The position numbers and the translations under genes were made by a program. From Aureococcus anophagefferens (taxonomy: Eukaryota; Sar; Pelagophyceae; Pelagomonadales; Pelagomonadaceae): 64,000 bases of DNA. How positions within the stretch are numbered: the stretch's first letter is position 1; each line of letters begins with the position of its first letter. The notes beneath the pieces were generated by a model. That model saw only the letters and a program-made list of their open reading frames with translations, was not told the DNA's origin and made no database searches. Below, one piece after another: positions 30,801 through 39,565 of this stretch. The stretch covers positions 271,304-335,303 of the forward strand of contig NW_008705587.1 of the NCBI RefSeq assembly GCF_000186865.1. The letters run 5' to 3'.

Positions 30801-33800
30801 GGACCAGGCAAATTCCGCGTTCGCCTCGACGACGCGCTCCGTGAAGGATTGGGACCCGTCGTTCTCGTACCACGCGACCGTGTGGTCCGCTTTGGACGCC
30901 GACAGGACGTCCACGTCGCCGTCGCCGTCGACGTCGATCGCGAAGACGCTGCGGGCGTTGTCCGCCAGCGTCGTGACGATTCGGGTAGAAAAGGCGACGG
31001 CCGTGCAGAAGGTCGTCGGAACCGGGGCTGGCTCGCAGGCGTTCTCGTACCACGCGACCGTGTCGAAGGTCGTCGACGCCGTCAGCGCGTCGCTGTCTCC
31101 GTCGCCGTCGACGTCGATGGCGAAGACCGAGTAGAAGCCAGCCGGGCTCGCGTCCATGGTGTGCGCGGCGAAGGACTCGGACCCGTCGTTCTCGTACCAG
31201 GCGACCGCGCCAGCGCTGGCCACGAAGAGGTCGACGTCGCCGTCGCCGTCGCCGTCGGCGACGACGACGGACTTCGCGTTGACGACGTTCGCGACGAGCC
31301 GCTCGGAGAAGGACTGCGCCCCGTCGTTCTCGTACCAGGCCAGCGTGTCGGCGGTGTTGGTCGTGAGCGCGAGGTCGACGTCGCCGTCGCCGTCGACGTC
31401 CGCGACGCTGGCGGAGGAGCCGTCGTCCGCGAGCGTGGTGACGACGCGCTCCGTGAAGGACCTGTGGATCCGGAGTGATGGAGGAAGAACATTGCGAAGA
31501 CTCCGGTACCAGACTGGGCCCCGTCGTTCTCGTACCAGGCGAACGTGTCGTCCCAGTTGGTCACCGAGACGACGTCGACGCCGCCGTCGCCGTCGACGTC
31601 GGCCGCGCGGACGAAGACGGCGCTATCCGCGAGCGTGCTGACGATGCGTCCCGTGAAGGATTGGGAGCCGTCGTTCTCGTACCACGCGACCGTGTCGTCC
31701 CAGTAGGACGCCGACAGGACGTCCGCGTCGCCGTCGCCGTCGACGTCGGCGGCGAAGACGGACACGGCGCCGTCGGCGAGCGACGTGACGACGCGCTCCG
31801 TGAAGGACCTGTGGATCGGGAGTGATGGAGGAACAAAAGTGCGACGACGCCGGTAGCAGACTGGGCCCCGTCGTTCTCGTACCAGGCCACCGTGTCGTCC
31901 TCGTCGGACGCCGAGAGCACGTCGACGTCGCCGTCACCGTCGACGTCGATCGCGTAGACGCACTCGCCGCCGTCCGCGAGCGTCGTGACGAGGCGCTGCG
32001 CGAACGCCTGGGCGCCGTCGTTCTCGTACCAGGCCACCGTGTCGTCCGACTCGGACGCCGACAGGACGTCGACGTCGCCGTCGCCGTCGACGTCGATCGC
32101 GAAGACGGACTGGGCCCAGTCCGCGAGCGTCGTGATGATGTGCGGCGTCGTGAAGTTCGCGTCGCCGCAATTCACCGTGGGCCGCGGCGTCGGAGCGCCG
32201 GTCGGCGTCGAAGTCACCGTCGGGATGGGCGAGGCCGTCGGCGTCGCCGTCGGCGTTTTTGACGCCGTCGGCGCGGACGTCTCGCAGGCGTTCTCGCGCC
32301 ACTGGAGGTTGCTGTACGGGGACCCGGAGAGGGCCAGCAGGATGTCGACGTCGCCGTCGCCGTCGACGTCTACGCCGGAGATGGCCTCGACGCCGTCGCC
32401 GACGCTCGCGGGGAAAGAAGTGAAGGACTCGGCCCCGTCGTTGTCGAAGAGCATCACCGTGCCGTCGCTCGACGACCCCGCCCCGACGTCCAGGTCGCCG
32501 TCGCCGTTGAGGTCCATCGCAAACACGCGGGCGTCCGCCAGCGACGTCGACAGGACGCGCTCCGTGAAGGACTGGGAGCCGTCGTTCTCATACCACGCGA
32601 CCCGCGGTATGTCGTAGGACGCGGCCAGCGCGTCGACGTCGCCGTCGCCGTCGAGGTCGATCGCGAAGGCGAAGCGGTCCGCCGCGTGCGTGACGACGCG
32701 GTCCGAGAAGGCCTCGGCGCCGTCGTTCTCGTACCACGCGACGAAGTTGTCGTTGCCGGAGCTGGCCAGCACGTCGACGTCGCCGTCGCCGTCGACGTCG
32801 ATGGCGAAGACGGAGTTGGCCTCGTTGACGAGCGTCGAGATGAGGTGCTCGTTGAAGGACGCGGAGCCGTCGTTCTCGAACCACGCGACCGTGTCGTCGT
32901 ATTCGGACGCCGACAGGACGTCCTCGTCGCCGTCGCCGTCGACGTCGGCGGCGAAGACGCACATGACGTCCTCGGACGAGACCGAGATGAGGTGCCCGCT
33001 GAAGGACTGGGAGCCGTCGTTCTCCCACCATTCCACCAGATCCTCCCCGGCGACTCCCGCCAGCGCGTCGACGTCGCCGTCGCCGTCGACGTCGAGGGCG
33101 ACGACGGAAACGGCGCCGGCGGTGAAAGCCCCGATGAAACGCGACGTGAAGGACTGCGACCCGTCGTTCTCGTACCACGCGACCGTCTGGACGCCGTAGG
33201 ACGCCTGCAGCAGGTCGACGTCGCCGTCGCCGTCGACGTCGGCCGCGAACGCGTCCTCGAGGTCGACCAGGCCGTCGTCGACCACGTGTTCCGTGGTGAT
33301 GGAGATGGACTCGCAGGCGACCGTCGGCCGCGGCGTCGGCGCGGGCGTCGGCGGCTCGACGTAGCAGTCGTTGGCCCACCAGGCGACGGTGTCGAGGGTC
33401 GACGCCGCGGAGACGAGGTCGACGTCGCCGTCGCCGTCGAGGTCCGCCGCGTAGATGGAGGTGGCGCCGTCGGCGAGCGTCGTCAGGACGTGCTCCGTGA
33501 AGGACCTGTGGATCCGCAGTGATGGAGGAAGAAAAGTGCGACGACTCCGGTAACGGACTGGGTCCCGTCGTTCTCGTACCACGCGATCGTGTCGGCGGTG
33601 TTGGCCGCGACCATCGCGTCGACGTCGCCGTCGCCGTCGACGTCCGTCGCGAAGACGGCCCAGGCGCCGTAGACGTTCGTCGCGATGATTTTGTCGGTGA
33701 AGCTCTGGGACCCGTCGTTCTCGTACCAGTAGACCGCGGGGTCGTCGAAGTCCGCGGAGAGCACGTCGACGTCGCCGTCGCCGTCGAGGTCGACCGCGTA

Positions 33801-35861
33801 GACGTCGAGCTTCGACTGGTCGCCGATGGTGGTGATGGTGTGCTTCGTAAAGGACCTGTGGATTCGGAGTGTTTGTCGGGCCACAGACACGTGTCGTCCA
33901 AAAATCAGCCGATTTGCTTTTTCAAGTTGGTCAAACTCGCTCATGGTTTCACGCTCGGCGAAGGACTGGGACCCGTCGTTCTCGTACCAGGGCAGCTCGT
34001 TGCTGAACTGCGCCGCGGAGAGCGCGTCGACGTCCGCGTCGCCGTCGACGTCGATCGCGAAGACGGCGTAGGCGTGCGACGCGTCGTCGTCGATGATGCG
34101 CTTGGTGAAGGACTGGGAGCCGTCGTTCTCGTACCAGGAGACCTCGTCGTTGGTCCCGGACCCGTCTCCCTGGGCCGCCGAGAGCGCGTCGACGTCGCCG
34201 TCGCCGTCGACGTCGATCGCGTAGACGCGCATGGCGTTGACCGCCGAGTTGGTGATGTCGCGCGTCGAGAAGTTTATAGTGGTGTCGTCAGTCGACGCCT
34301 CGCCCTCGAACCAGGCGACCGTGTCGTCGTCGTCGGACGCCGCCAGGACGTCGACGTCGCCGTCGCCGTCGACGTCGATCGCGAAGACGGACCGCGCGCC
34401 GGACGACGACGCGCTGATGGTTGTCTCCGCGAAGCCCGCGCTGCCGTCGTACCAGTTGACGCTGTCGTCGTCCTCGGACGCCGACAGGACGTCCACGAGG
34501 CCGTCGCCGTCGACGTCTGCCGCGTAGACGGACGAGGCGCCCATCGCGGCGTTCGAGATCACGTACTCCATGAAGTTCGCGGCCGTGCACGCCGGGTCGC
34601 ACTGCCTCGTCTCGTACCACGCGGCGACGCCGTCGCCGTAGGCGCCGACGACGACGTCGAGGTCGCCGTCGCCGTCGACGTCGGCCGCGCCGACGCTCCG
34701 CGCCTCGGTCGCCGTCGTCGTCACCGCGTATTCCGTGAATGAGGCGGCGCCGTCGTTCTCAAAGTATTTGACGGCGTTGTCGGTGGCCGCCGCGGCGAGC
34801 ACGTCGACCTGGCCGTCGCCGTCGATGTCCGCGGCGGAGACGGAGAAGGGCTCGAGCAAGCTCTGCGTGAGCTCGTTGTTGGTGAAGGACTGGGACCCGT
34901 CGTTCTCGTACCACGCGACCGTGTCCTCGTCTCTCTCGCCCGCGACGACGTCGACGTCGCCGTCGCCGTCGACGTCGACCGCGACGGCGGAGAACGCGCC
35001 CTGGACGGCGATGACGCGCTCCGTGAAGAACCTGAGGAGCCGGAGTGAAAGTAAGGAGCCGGAGTGAGGAGCCGGAGTGAGGAGTCTGCTTTTGTGGGAC
35101 GCCGGCGAAGGACTCGGAGCCGTCGTTCTCGAACCAGAGGAGGTTCTCGTCGAGGTAGGCGGTGGCGACGAGGTCGACGTCGCCGTCGCCGTCGACGTCC
35201 GCCGCGAAGGCCGCGTTCGCGCCGCCGACGAGCGACGAGACGACGCGCTCGGTGAAGGACTCGAAGCCGTCGTTCTCGCACCAGACGACGTTGTCGTCGC
35301 CGTAGGACGCGACGACGACGTCCAGCGCGGCGTCGCCGTTCACGTCGGCGACCAGCACGTCGCGCGGCGCGTCCGCGGCGGCCGTGATCACGAGCTCCGT
35401 GAAGGACCTGCGGAGCCGGAGTGAACGTAAGTCGCGTCACCGCGGACGCCGGCAAAAAACTCAGCCCCGTCGTTCCGGTACCAGGCGACGGCGTCGTCCT
35501 CGAAGATGCCCGCGAACAGGTCCACGTCGCCGTCGCCGTCGAGGTCGCCCGCCGCGACGGCGCGGACGGAATTGATCGCCGTGACCACACGGTCGGTGTA
35601 GGACTGCGCCCCGTCGTTCTCGAACCACTGTAGCGAGTAGTCGACCTGTTCGACGGCTGAGCGCCGGCCTACGACGAGGTCGACGTCCGCGTCGCCGTCC
35701 ACGTCGACGGCGACGACCGACTGGACGTCCGTCACCGCGTTCGACACGACGTGCTCCGCGAAGGCGCAGTCATCCTGCGCCGCGCCGGTTGCGGCCAGCG
35801 CGGCGAGGACGGCGAGGCGCAGCCGTTCTCTCCGCCTTTTCCCGCGCGCAACGATCCCCAT
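18847..35861 (-). CDS. Giant polycystin-1/REJ-like surface protein with VCBS repeats
   Basis: One gene of about 17 kb and roughly 5,400 residues is inferred from continuous coding through linked frames. It starts with signal peptide GKRRRERLRLAVLAALAATG. Then come about 35 VCBS/FG-GAP repeats with DVDGDGDVD calcium loops, two LamG-like domains, P/T/S-rich linkers, a duplicated CPES...CW...FCI domain, Tyr/Gly/Asp repeats, a REJ/PKD-like region, a GPS motif and several membrane spans. Such receptors are cleaved at the GPS and belong to the polycystin-1 family, some members of which work in gamete recognition and mechanosensing. Nine introns are seen: seven in VCBS units, 28184-28257, and the introner 21395-21605. 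Problems: frameshifts near 28415 and 27950, and an in-frame TGA at 21301-21303. If the TGA is real, the membrane part could be a separate gene or the locus broken. One gene versus two is inference. Confidence 0.7.
18850..21395 (-). other. Membrane region of the giant protein (multi-pass, polycystin-like)
   Basis: Spans seen on the minus strand include VVRWFVIGFLTHVLLAELAF, IIVVTACLMLFEPV, AFVLSWLGALGAYALSFAYL, YAVLETLRVLLTFVVLPMFL, YSIFVVTAGTFLLIPEFM and VVSIALLAVLLSVFFAFNLI. The motif HVLLSIPMRYDPLKPRVVRW before the first of these resembles the 'HxxLSIxxR' entry to the first span of polycystin-1 and PKD1L proteins. Long Ala/Pro-rich cytosolic loops carry a basic cluster (KSSSRSRRTSD). No clear ion-selectivity motif is seen. 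Confidence 0.65.
21301..21303 (-). pseudogene. Unexplained in-frame TGA in the giant gene
   Basis: After introner removal the text reads RRTLAPTFDETRIEAFAEETLG then SYDGSLRTI, TGA, KALCHEHVLLSIPMRYD. Both sides are good coding in the same frame. No in-phase GT-AG intron removes the TGA. Selenocysteine is unlikely because the short 3' flank (18789-18846) has no ATGA-type SECIS. It may be a sequencing error, a real nonsense mutation, or the end of one gene and start of another. Confidence 0.5.
21395..21605 (-). mobile_element. Introner family B (211 bp), copy 1, in the giant gene
   Basis: On the minus strand the intron starts with the target duplication GCGGACGC and ends ...CCACGCAG before the second copy GCGGACGC. 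Its terminal inverted repeats are CTGTGTGGAATTC and GAATTCCACGCAG. The splice is GC-AG and restores CGG-CGG-ACG-CTC-GCG in frame. Copy 2 lies at 37212-37424. It shares CGGCTGATTTTTGGACGA with family A. Confidence 0.88.
21790..24400 (-). other. REJ/PKD-like region and GPS motif of the giant protein
   Basis: Long beta-rich sequence with polycystin-type REJ blocks such as VADASASYDESDPDAVLAYA, WSCDANASAAGACDRAMSN and LVLEVTVTSAGDNRSDAAVV. It ends in a GPS-like motif at about 21838-21935: CGVWDDGAGAWDDASC then TCACNVTADGDDYGAVE, the CxW...W...C...CxCN pattern where GAIN domains self-cleave. The usual HLT/S after the Cys-Asn is NVT here, so cleavage is not certain. Confidence 0.7.
25180..25505 (-). 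other. Duplicated Cys domain of the giant protein, copy 2
   Basis: About 107 residues: CPESYPILVRRRFLPDGASW, FTLDEDGTTILGSESGAR, CVLDTSNCWSANYEYD, GDAIVTLLDGRTHYSFCIVD. Copy 1 at about 27350-27700 is some 80 percent identical at the protein level (CPESHPLLLRRRFLPDGASW, CVLDTYNCWDITYEYD, THYSFCIIDGAIV). The two copies flank the Tyr/Gly/Asp region. Four conserved Cys suggest two disulfides. I know no named family. Confidence 0.7.
25577..25663 (-). repeat. 12-bp tandem repeat coding NPSF units
   Basis: Six or more tandem copies of a 12-bp unit (plus strand GACGGATTGAAG) code for repeated Asn-Pro-Ser-Phe, followed by variants NPSL and SPSL. The low GC of the unit stands out against its surroundings. 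Confidence 0.85.
25860..27027 (-). repeat. Tyr-Gly-Asp and Ser-Thr-Asp-Asp-Tyr coding repeat array
   Basis: Hexamer-based arrays (CGTAGC/CATCGC on the plus strand) code for YGYGDDGYGYG units at 26748-27027, YSTDDVSTDDY units at about 26478-26747, YGYSAYGYG units at about 26297-26477 and looser Tyr/Gly/Asp text at 25860-26065. Higher-order duplication is visible: a block of about 120 bp recurs at 26770-26880 and 26890-27000. In between is a non-repetitive segment (SFEIAVESSDDAEEVQGG). Confidence 0.9.
27350..27705 (-). other. Duplicated Cys domain of the giant protein, copy 1
   Basis: Same unit as at 25180-25505: CPESHPLLLRRRFLPDGASW, CVLDTYNCWDITYEYD, DGDAIVVLLDGRTHYSFCII. It follows the P/T/S-rich linker and precedes AEAYKDIFRQAVANIVGVST, a short helical segment before the Tyr/Gly/Asp repeats. 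Confidence 0.7.
27705..28500 (-). other. P/T/S-rich linker of the giant protein with two frameshifts
   Basis: Repeats of PSAAPSLAPTT and PTPEPTPEP type, likely heavily O-glycosylated. A single extra G in 28415-28420 (CTCCGGGC where sister repeats have CCCCGGC) shifts the frame from PAPVPT to PTPVPTPGPTPVPT. A second shift near 27950 follows an incomplete repeat unit. Both fall in near-identical repeats, where assembly errors are common. Confidence 0.7.
28184..28257 (-). other. 74-bp intron in the linker of the giant gene
   Basis: GTGCCC...CTTGTAG on the minus strand. Splicing joins TPEPSA to SYGPTTPPTAEP in frame. No 8-bp duplication is seen. Its TTGTAG end resembles the family D end TTGGTAG, but the body does not align. 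Confidence 0.65.
28510..29870 (-). other. Two LamG/concanavalin-like domains of the giant protein
   Basis: Two consecutive units of about 215 residues, each with the same landmarks. Unit 1: AYYTFDDGNATDALGRYNGT, ERTICLWARVDAWDGGYLFE, DWHHYCVSFGGTTVTLSFDG, FTGALDELYVYASVL. Unit 2: AYYSFDGDSAKDDFDGDG, ERTVCCWAAIDAFDEGALFS, SWHHYCLAYDGAAWSIYYDG, LTGSVDEVYVYRVVL. These are the LamG-like jelly-roll signatures (WHH, YDG, DEVxVY) of adhesive surface proteins. They are joined by APSAAPSPAPTRAPTAPP. Confidence 0.85.
30650..30702 (-). mobile_element. 53-bp introner derivative (family E), copy 7, in a VCBS unit
   Basis: GTCTGGTACC...GATCCACAG, GT-AG, at GA(Q)/SFTEHVLTT. Splicing yields GCC-CAG-TCC-TTC-ACG in frame, matching uninterrupted sister units. 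It is near-identical to copies at 31462, 31809 and 33506. Confidence 0.9.
31462..31514 (-). mobile_element. 53-bp introner derivative (family E), copy 6
   Basis: Same length, same codon position and the same 3' end (CACTCCGGATCCACAG) as copy 7. The flanking unit continues SFTERVVTTLADD. Confidence 0.9.
31809..31861 (-). mobile_element. 53-bp introner derivative (family E), copy 5
   Basis: Same structure; 5' end GTCTGCTACCGG, 3' end CACTCCCGATCCACAG. The flanking unit continues SFTERVVTSLADGAVS. Confidence 0.9.
33506..33558 (-). mobile_element. 53-bp introner derivative (family E), copy 4
   Basis: Same structure; 5' end GTCCGTTACCGG, 3' end CACTGCGGATCCACAG. The flanking unit continues SFTEHVLTTLADGATS. 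Confidence 0.9.
33856..33966 (-). mobile_element. 111-bp introner (family E, long form), copy 3
   Basis: The intron starts GTCCTTCGCC and is followed by GTCCTTTACG, so a 7-bp target duplication survives. The inside holds CGGCTGATTTTTGGACGA, the core shared with families A and B, and its end (CACTCCGAATCCACAG) is that of the 53-bp copies. It is a multiple of 3 without stops, so an unspliced reading adds 37 residues; comparison with sister units shows it must be removed. It looks like the parent of the 53-bp forms. Confidence 0.88.
35032..35113 (-). mobile_element. 82-bp introner derivative (family E), copy 2
   Basis: Starts GTCCTTCGCCGGCG and ends CACTCCGGCTCCTCAG, followed by GTTCTTCACG (degenerate duplication). 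The 82-bp length comes from a 16-bp tandem repeat (CTCACTCCGGCTCCT-like, three copies). Splicing joins NDGSE to FFTERVIAV in frame. Confidence 0.85.
35408..35460 (-). mobile_element. 53-bp introner derivative (family E), copy 1
   Basis: GTTTTTTGCCGGCG...CTCCGCAG at the same codon. The 5' end is like copy 2, the length like copies 4-7. Splicing joins NDGAE to SFTELVITA. Confidence 0.85.
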
Positions 35862-36240
35862 CCGGACCGCTAGCGCCGCATGGCGATTCTACTGGGGTGG
35901 CGGCGGAGCGGCTACCATCCCAGATCTACGCTGCCGGCGGAGCTCCGGAGCGGTGCTCTATCGGGCAGGGATGAATGCACAATTTTGGGTTGAAGGCACG
36001 TTTCTCTGCAATGAGGCCAAGCGCGCTCGCGGGTTTCTATCTCGGGTTTCTCGACTCGCCGCGCCGACGCCGACGTCGTCGTGCATGTGGCAACACTCGC
36101 GCAAGTGGCCCTGTGAAATCCTCTGGCTCGCTCGCTTCGGCGAGAACCTCGCGCGCGCCAGCGTCATAAACTTGGGAAGCGCTCCCGGTCCCGCTGACGC
36201 GCAGAGCGAAAACTCACGTGTATTGTAGGTAACTGCGTAG
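35862..36240. other. 379-bp intergenic region between divergent genes
   Basis: It separates the start codons of the giant surface-protein gene (minus) and the sarcosine-dehydrogenase-like gene (plus). It is less GC-rich than its surroundings and must hold both promoters. I see no convincing ORF, repeat, TATA box or RNA gene in it. Confidence 0.6.
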
Positions 36241-39200
36241 ATGGCACTCCGCAGCATGAAACTGGGCCGCCCGCTCCTGCGCCGCGCGCTCTCCGGCAGC
36301 AACGTCCGCGCGCTCTCCAGCAGCGACGCGACGCTCACCGAGGTGCCAGATAAGTGCGAGGTGCTCGTCGTCGGCGGCGGAATCATCGGGGTGTCGGTAG
36401 CTTACCACCTCGCGCAGCGCGGCGTGAACGATGTCGTGCTCCTCGAGCGCCACAAGCTGACGAGCGGCACGACGTGGCACGCCGCCGGCCTCGTGGGCCA
36501 GATGCGCGCGACGAAGGTCGAGACGGAGCTCTCCGCGGCCGCGGCCGACGTCTACGAGGCCCTGAAGTTGGAAACCGGTCTCGACACGGGCTACAAGCAG
36601 TGCGGCTCCTTGACGACGGCGGCGACGCGCGAGCGCTTGGAGTTTCTCAAGCGCAACTCGGCGCGCGCGCGGTCCTACGGCCTCGAGGCGGAGGTGCTGA
36701 CGCCCGACGAGTGCGGCGCGCTGATGACGCACGACGGCCACACGATCATCAAGACGGACGACCTCCACGGCGGCCTGTGGTTGCCCGGCGACGGGAGCGG
36801 GTCGCCGACAGCGTCGAGGAGTGTTTTATTTCGCGCAAATCTCGCCGGGAAACGGAATCCGACCTCGTCGAATCTCGCCGGGAAACGAAATCCGACCCCG
36901 TCAAATCTCGCAGGTCGCCGACGGACCTCACGATGGCCTTCGCCAAGGGCGCGCGCATGCGCGGCGTCAACATCTGCGAGGGCGTCGCCGTCGACCAGTT
37001 CCAGCTCGCGTCCATCGACCAGGGCCGCAAGCGCGTCGTCGGAGTGTCGCTGGAAGACGGGCGCCGGATGTCGGCGGAGAAGGTCGTGCTCTGCGGCGGC
37101 CAGTGGTCGCGCGACGTCGCGCGCAAGGCCGGCGTGAACGTGCCGCTCCACAGCTGCGAGCACTTCTACTGCACGACGGCCAAGATGCCGGGCGTCCACC
37201 CCGGGCTCCCGGCCAGCACCCGTGCCGAGCTCAAATCTTCAACTCGACTTCAATGGACGTCGACGTGAGAGTAATGTGACAAAAAAACGAGCTTCGGCTG
37301 TGCTTCGAGACCTCGACGAGAGCAATCGATTCGTCCAAAAATCACCCGAATCGACTTCGATTTGCCCGAGCTAGAGAATTTCAAAGTTTGGTCGGGACCC
37401 CCCGAGACCGCGGATTCGGCGCAGGTTTACCGCGACAACGACTCCTTCACCTACTTCCGCGAGTGGGGCGAGGGCCTCCTCGTCGGCGGCTTCGAGCCGA
37501 ACGCGCGGCCCGTGCGCGACTGGACGAGCGCGGTGCCCTCGGACTTTTCTTTCGGACTTCTGCCCGACGACCTCGAGCACTTTTACTCTTCGGTCTACGA
37601 GCCCGCGACCCAGCGCGTGCCCAAGCTCGAGGACGCGGAGATCACGTCGTTCCTCAACGGGCCCGAGGCGTTCACCCCAGACAACAATTACATCCTGGGC
37701 GAGGCGCCCGAGGTCTCGAACTTCTTCGTGGCCGCCGGGCTCAACTCGGCGGGCATCGCGAACGCCGCGGGCGTCGGCCAGACGCTGAGCGAGTGGATCG
37801 TCGACGGGAAGCCGTCGAGGGACGTCTGGGGCGTGGACATCCGCCGCTTCGGCGCCTTCCACCGGTCGCCCGAGTTCCTGCGCGACCGCTGCGCCGAGGT
37901 GTTGGGCCTCCACCAGGGCGGGAAACGGCTGCGACACGCCCAACTTCAAAGGCTCCTCTCTCGGCCGTTTTCCACTCGTTTCGGCTGATTTTTGGACGAG
38001 CGATCATCCCTCGGAGCGCTCTCGAAGCGTGGGTCCTTTTTCTGGAACGCGTGCACGCGAAACACTCATGTTGAAGCGAGGTTGAATCACCCTTTTCCTG
38101 CCCAGGCCTCCATTACGCGCTTCCTTGGCCGCGCCTCGAGCTCCAGTCCGCGCGGAACCTGCGGCTCACGGCGCTCCACGAGACCCACAAGGCCAACGGG
38201 GCCAAGTTCGGGCAGAAGTTCGGCTGGGAGCGCGTCAACTACTACGCGCCGGGCGACGACGAGGTCGAGCACGACCACAAGATCGACTCGAAGCCCGGCT
38301 GGATGAAGTACGCCAAGGCCGAGGCCCAGCACTGCCGCGAGAACGTCGCGCTCTTCGACGTGTCGAGCTTCGCGAAGCTGCTCGTGAAAGGCCGCGATGC
38401 GGAAGCGTGCATGCAGCGCCTCTGCTGCGGCGACGTGTCCGTCGTGGACCGTGCTGTCTACACGGGCATGCTCAACGCCGAGGGCGGCGGCTACGAGAGC
38501 GACTGCACGGTGACGAAGCTCGGCGACGACGAGTTCCTCGTCGTCAGCCCCACGGGCAGCGCGACGCGCGACGCCGACTGGATCCGGCGCCACTTGACGG
38601 GCGACGCGACGCTCGTCGACGTCTCGAACCAGCTCGCGGTGCTCGCGGTCATGGGGCCCGAGTCGCTCAACCTCCTCAAGGCCTGCGTGACGCAGCCGTC
38701 CGTCTTCGACGACTTCCCCTTCGGCGCGTCCCGGGCGCTCGACATCGGCCACGCGGCTTCCGTGCGGGCGCAACGCATCACCTACGTCGGCGAGCTCGGC
38801 TTCGAGCTCTACGTGCCCGTGGAGTCCGCGGCCCACGTGTACCGCAGCCTCCACGCGGCGTCCGCCGAACATCCGTCCGCGGATCTCCGCGATTGCGGCT
38901 ACTACGCCATCGATTCGCTTCGCACGGAGAAGGCCTACCGCGCCTGGGGCCACGAGCTCGACCCCTTCGTGACGCCCTTCGAGGCCGGCCTCGGCTTCAC
39001 CATCGACTGGTCCAAGGACTTCATCGGCAAGGACGCGCTCGCGAAGCTGAAGAAGGAGCCCCTGAAGCAGCGCGTCGTCGCCCTTCACACGCACGAGGAG
39101 GACCTGCCGATATGGGGGAACGAGCCCGTCCTGCGCGACGGCGAGCTCGTCGGCAACGTCACGACGGCCAACTACGCCCACTCGCTCGGCGGCCAGGTCG

Positions 39201-39388
39201 CCCTCGCGATCGTCAAGCACCCCGAGGTCGGCGTGAAGGGCTTCGTCAAGGCCGGGACGTACGAAATAGACGTCGGCGGCACGCGCCTCAAGGCCACGGG
39301 GTCCCTCCGCCCGCCCTTCGACCCCAAGCACAAGCGCCCGCAGGGCATCTACGAGGACCACACCGAGACCGCGCGCGCCGCGGCCTGA
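36241..39388 (+). CDS. Mitochondrial sarcosine/dimethylglycine dehydrogenase-like flavoenzyme
   Basis: Four exons: 36241-36800, 36914-37211, 37425-37905 and 38106-39388, separated by introners of three families. The N-terminus (MALRSMKLGRPLLRRALSGS) is an Arg-rich mitochondrial presequence. The DAO FAD domain starts at about residue 40 with CEVLVVGGGIIGVSVAYHLA and has the SGTTWHAAGLV box where FAD is bound covalently through His in the family. The middle has YFREWGEGLLVGGFEPN. The C-terminal half is the folate-binding GcvT-like domain (GRDAEACMQRLCCGDVSVVD, GFELYVPVESAAHVYRSL, TPFEAGLGFTIDWSKDFIGK). The family demethylates sarcosine or dimethylglycine, passing formaldehyde to tetrahydrofolate and electrons to ETF. 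Which of the two substrates applies is undecided; SGTTWH favours the sarcosine type. Confidence 0.88.
36801..36913 (+). mobile_element. Introner family C (113 bp) in the sarcosine-dehydrogenase-like gene
   Basis: GT-AG intron. It starts GTCGCCGAC and the following exon starts GTCGCCGAC, a 9-bp match (8-bp duplication plus one). Inside is a 33-bp unit in tandem (AATCTCGCCGGGAAACGRAA... twice, with a third partial copy ending AATCTCGCAG). Splicing gives GDGSG/SPTDLTMAF in frame. No other copy occurs in the window. Confidence 0.85.
37212..37424 (+). mobile_element. Introner family B, copy 2, in the sarcosine-dehydrogenase-like gene
   Basis: It aligns with copy 1 at 21395-21605 (reverse orientation relative to the plus strand): CTTCAACYCGACTTCAATG, CTTCGGCTGTGCTTCGAGA, GAGCAATCGATTCGTCC. 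Its ends have drifted and no clean target duplication remains. The placement used (GC at 37212, AG at 37424) gives HPGLP/VYRDNDSFTYF. An alternative GT 12-60 bp downstream would add residues. The element is certain, the exact donor is not. Confidence 0.75.
37906..38105 (+). mobile_element. Introner family A (200 bp), copy 2, in the sarcosine-dehydrogenase-like gene
   Basis: The target duplication GCCTCCA(C/T) opens the intron and the next exon. Terminal repeats are CCAGGGCGGGAAACGG and CCTTTTCCTGCCCAG. The splice is GC-AG and restores TTG-GGC-CTC-CAT-TAC (LGLHYALP). Length is identical to the copies at 9057 and 52311. The sequence has 85-90 percent identity to copy 1 by eye. Confidence 0.92.
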
Positions 39389-39565
39389 GACCCGGTCCTG
39401 GTCTACTTCAACTTGACCCAGCCCTCCGCCCCTCCCCCTTCTTGCATCCGACTTCCCTGCGCGCACAGTTTTGATGTAACTTGTGCCAATGCAGGAAGGC
39501 CTGGAGGACGAAGGCGATATTCTAAGGCGATATATCCGCGCCCAAACGTCGGGAGGCGACTGTGT

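Larger units (their letters stand above)
29900..35800 (-). repeat. Array of about 35 VCBS/FG-GAP units
   Basis: The period is about 170 bp (55-57 residues) with consensus SFTERVVTTLADGAxSVFA, IDVDGDGDVDVLSAS, DDTVAWYENDGSQ. The DxDGDGDxD loop is an EF-hand-like calcium site, and FG-GAP/VCBS units normally build beta-propellers or adhesive rods. Most units are 60-90 percent identical, so the array grew by recent duplication. It is interrupted by three short Cys/Pro-rich linkers (near 30990-31050, 32160-32300 and 33310-33370). Seven units carry an intron at the same codon. Confidence 0.95.

Noticed and set aside
33856..33966. Reading the 111-bp intron as 37 extra residues
   Set aside because: It is open in frame, but sister VCBS units lack the insert, and it has GT-AG ends, a target duplication and the introner core.
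29900..35800. Regularly spaced repeats suggesting a CRISPR or satellite array
   Set aside because: The period of about 170 bp is coding (VCBS units) with conserved protein text and variable third positions. There are no spacers.
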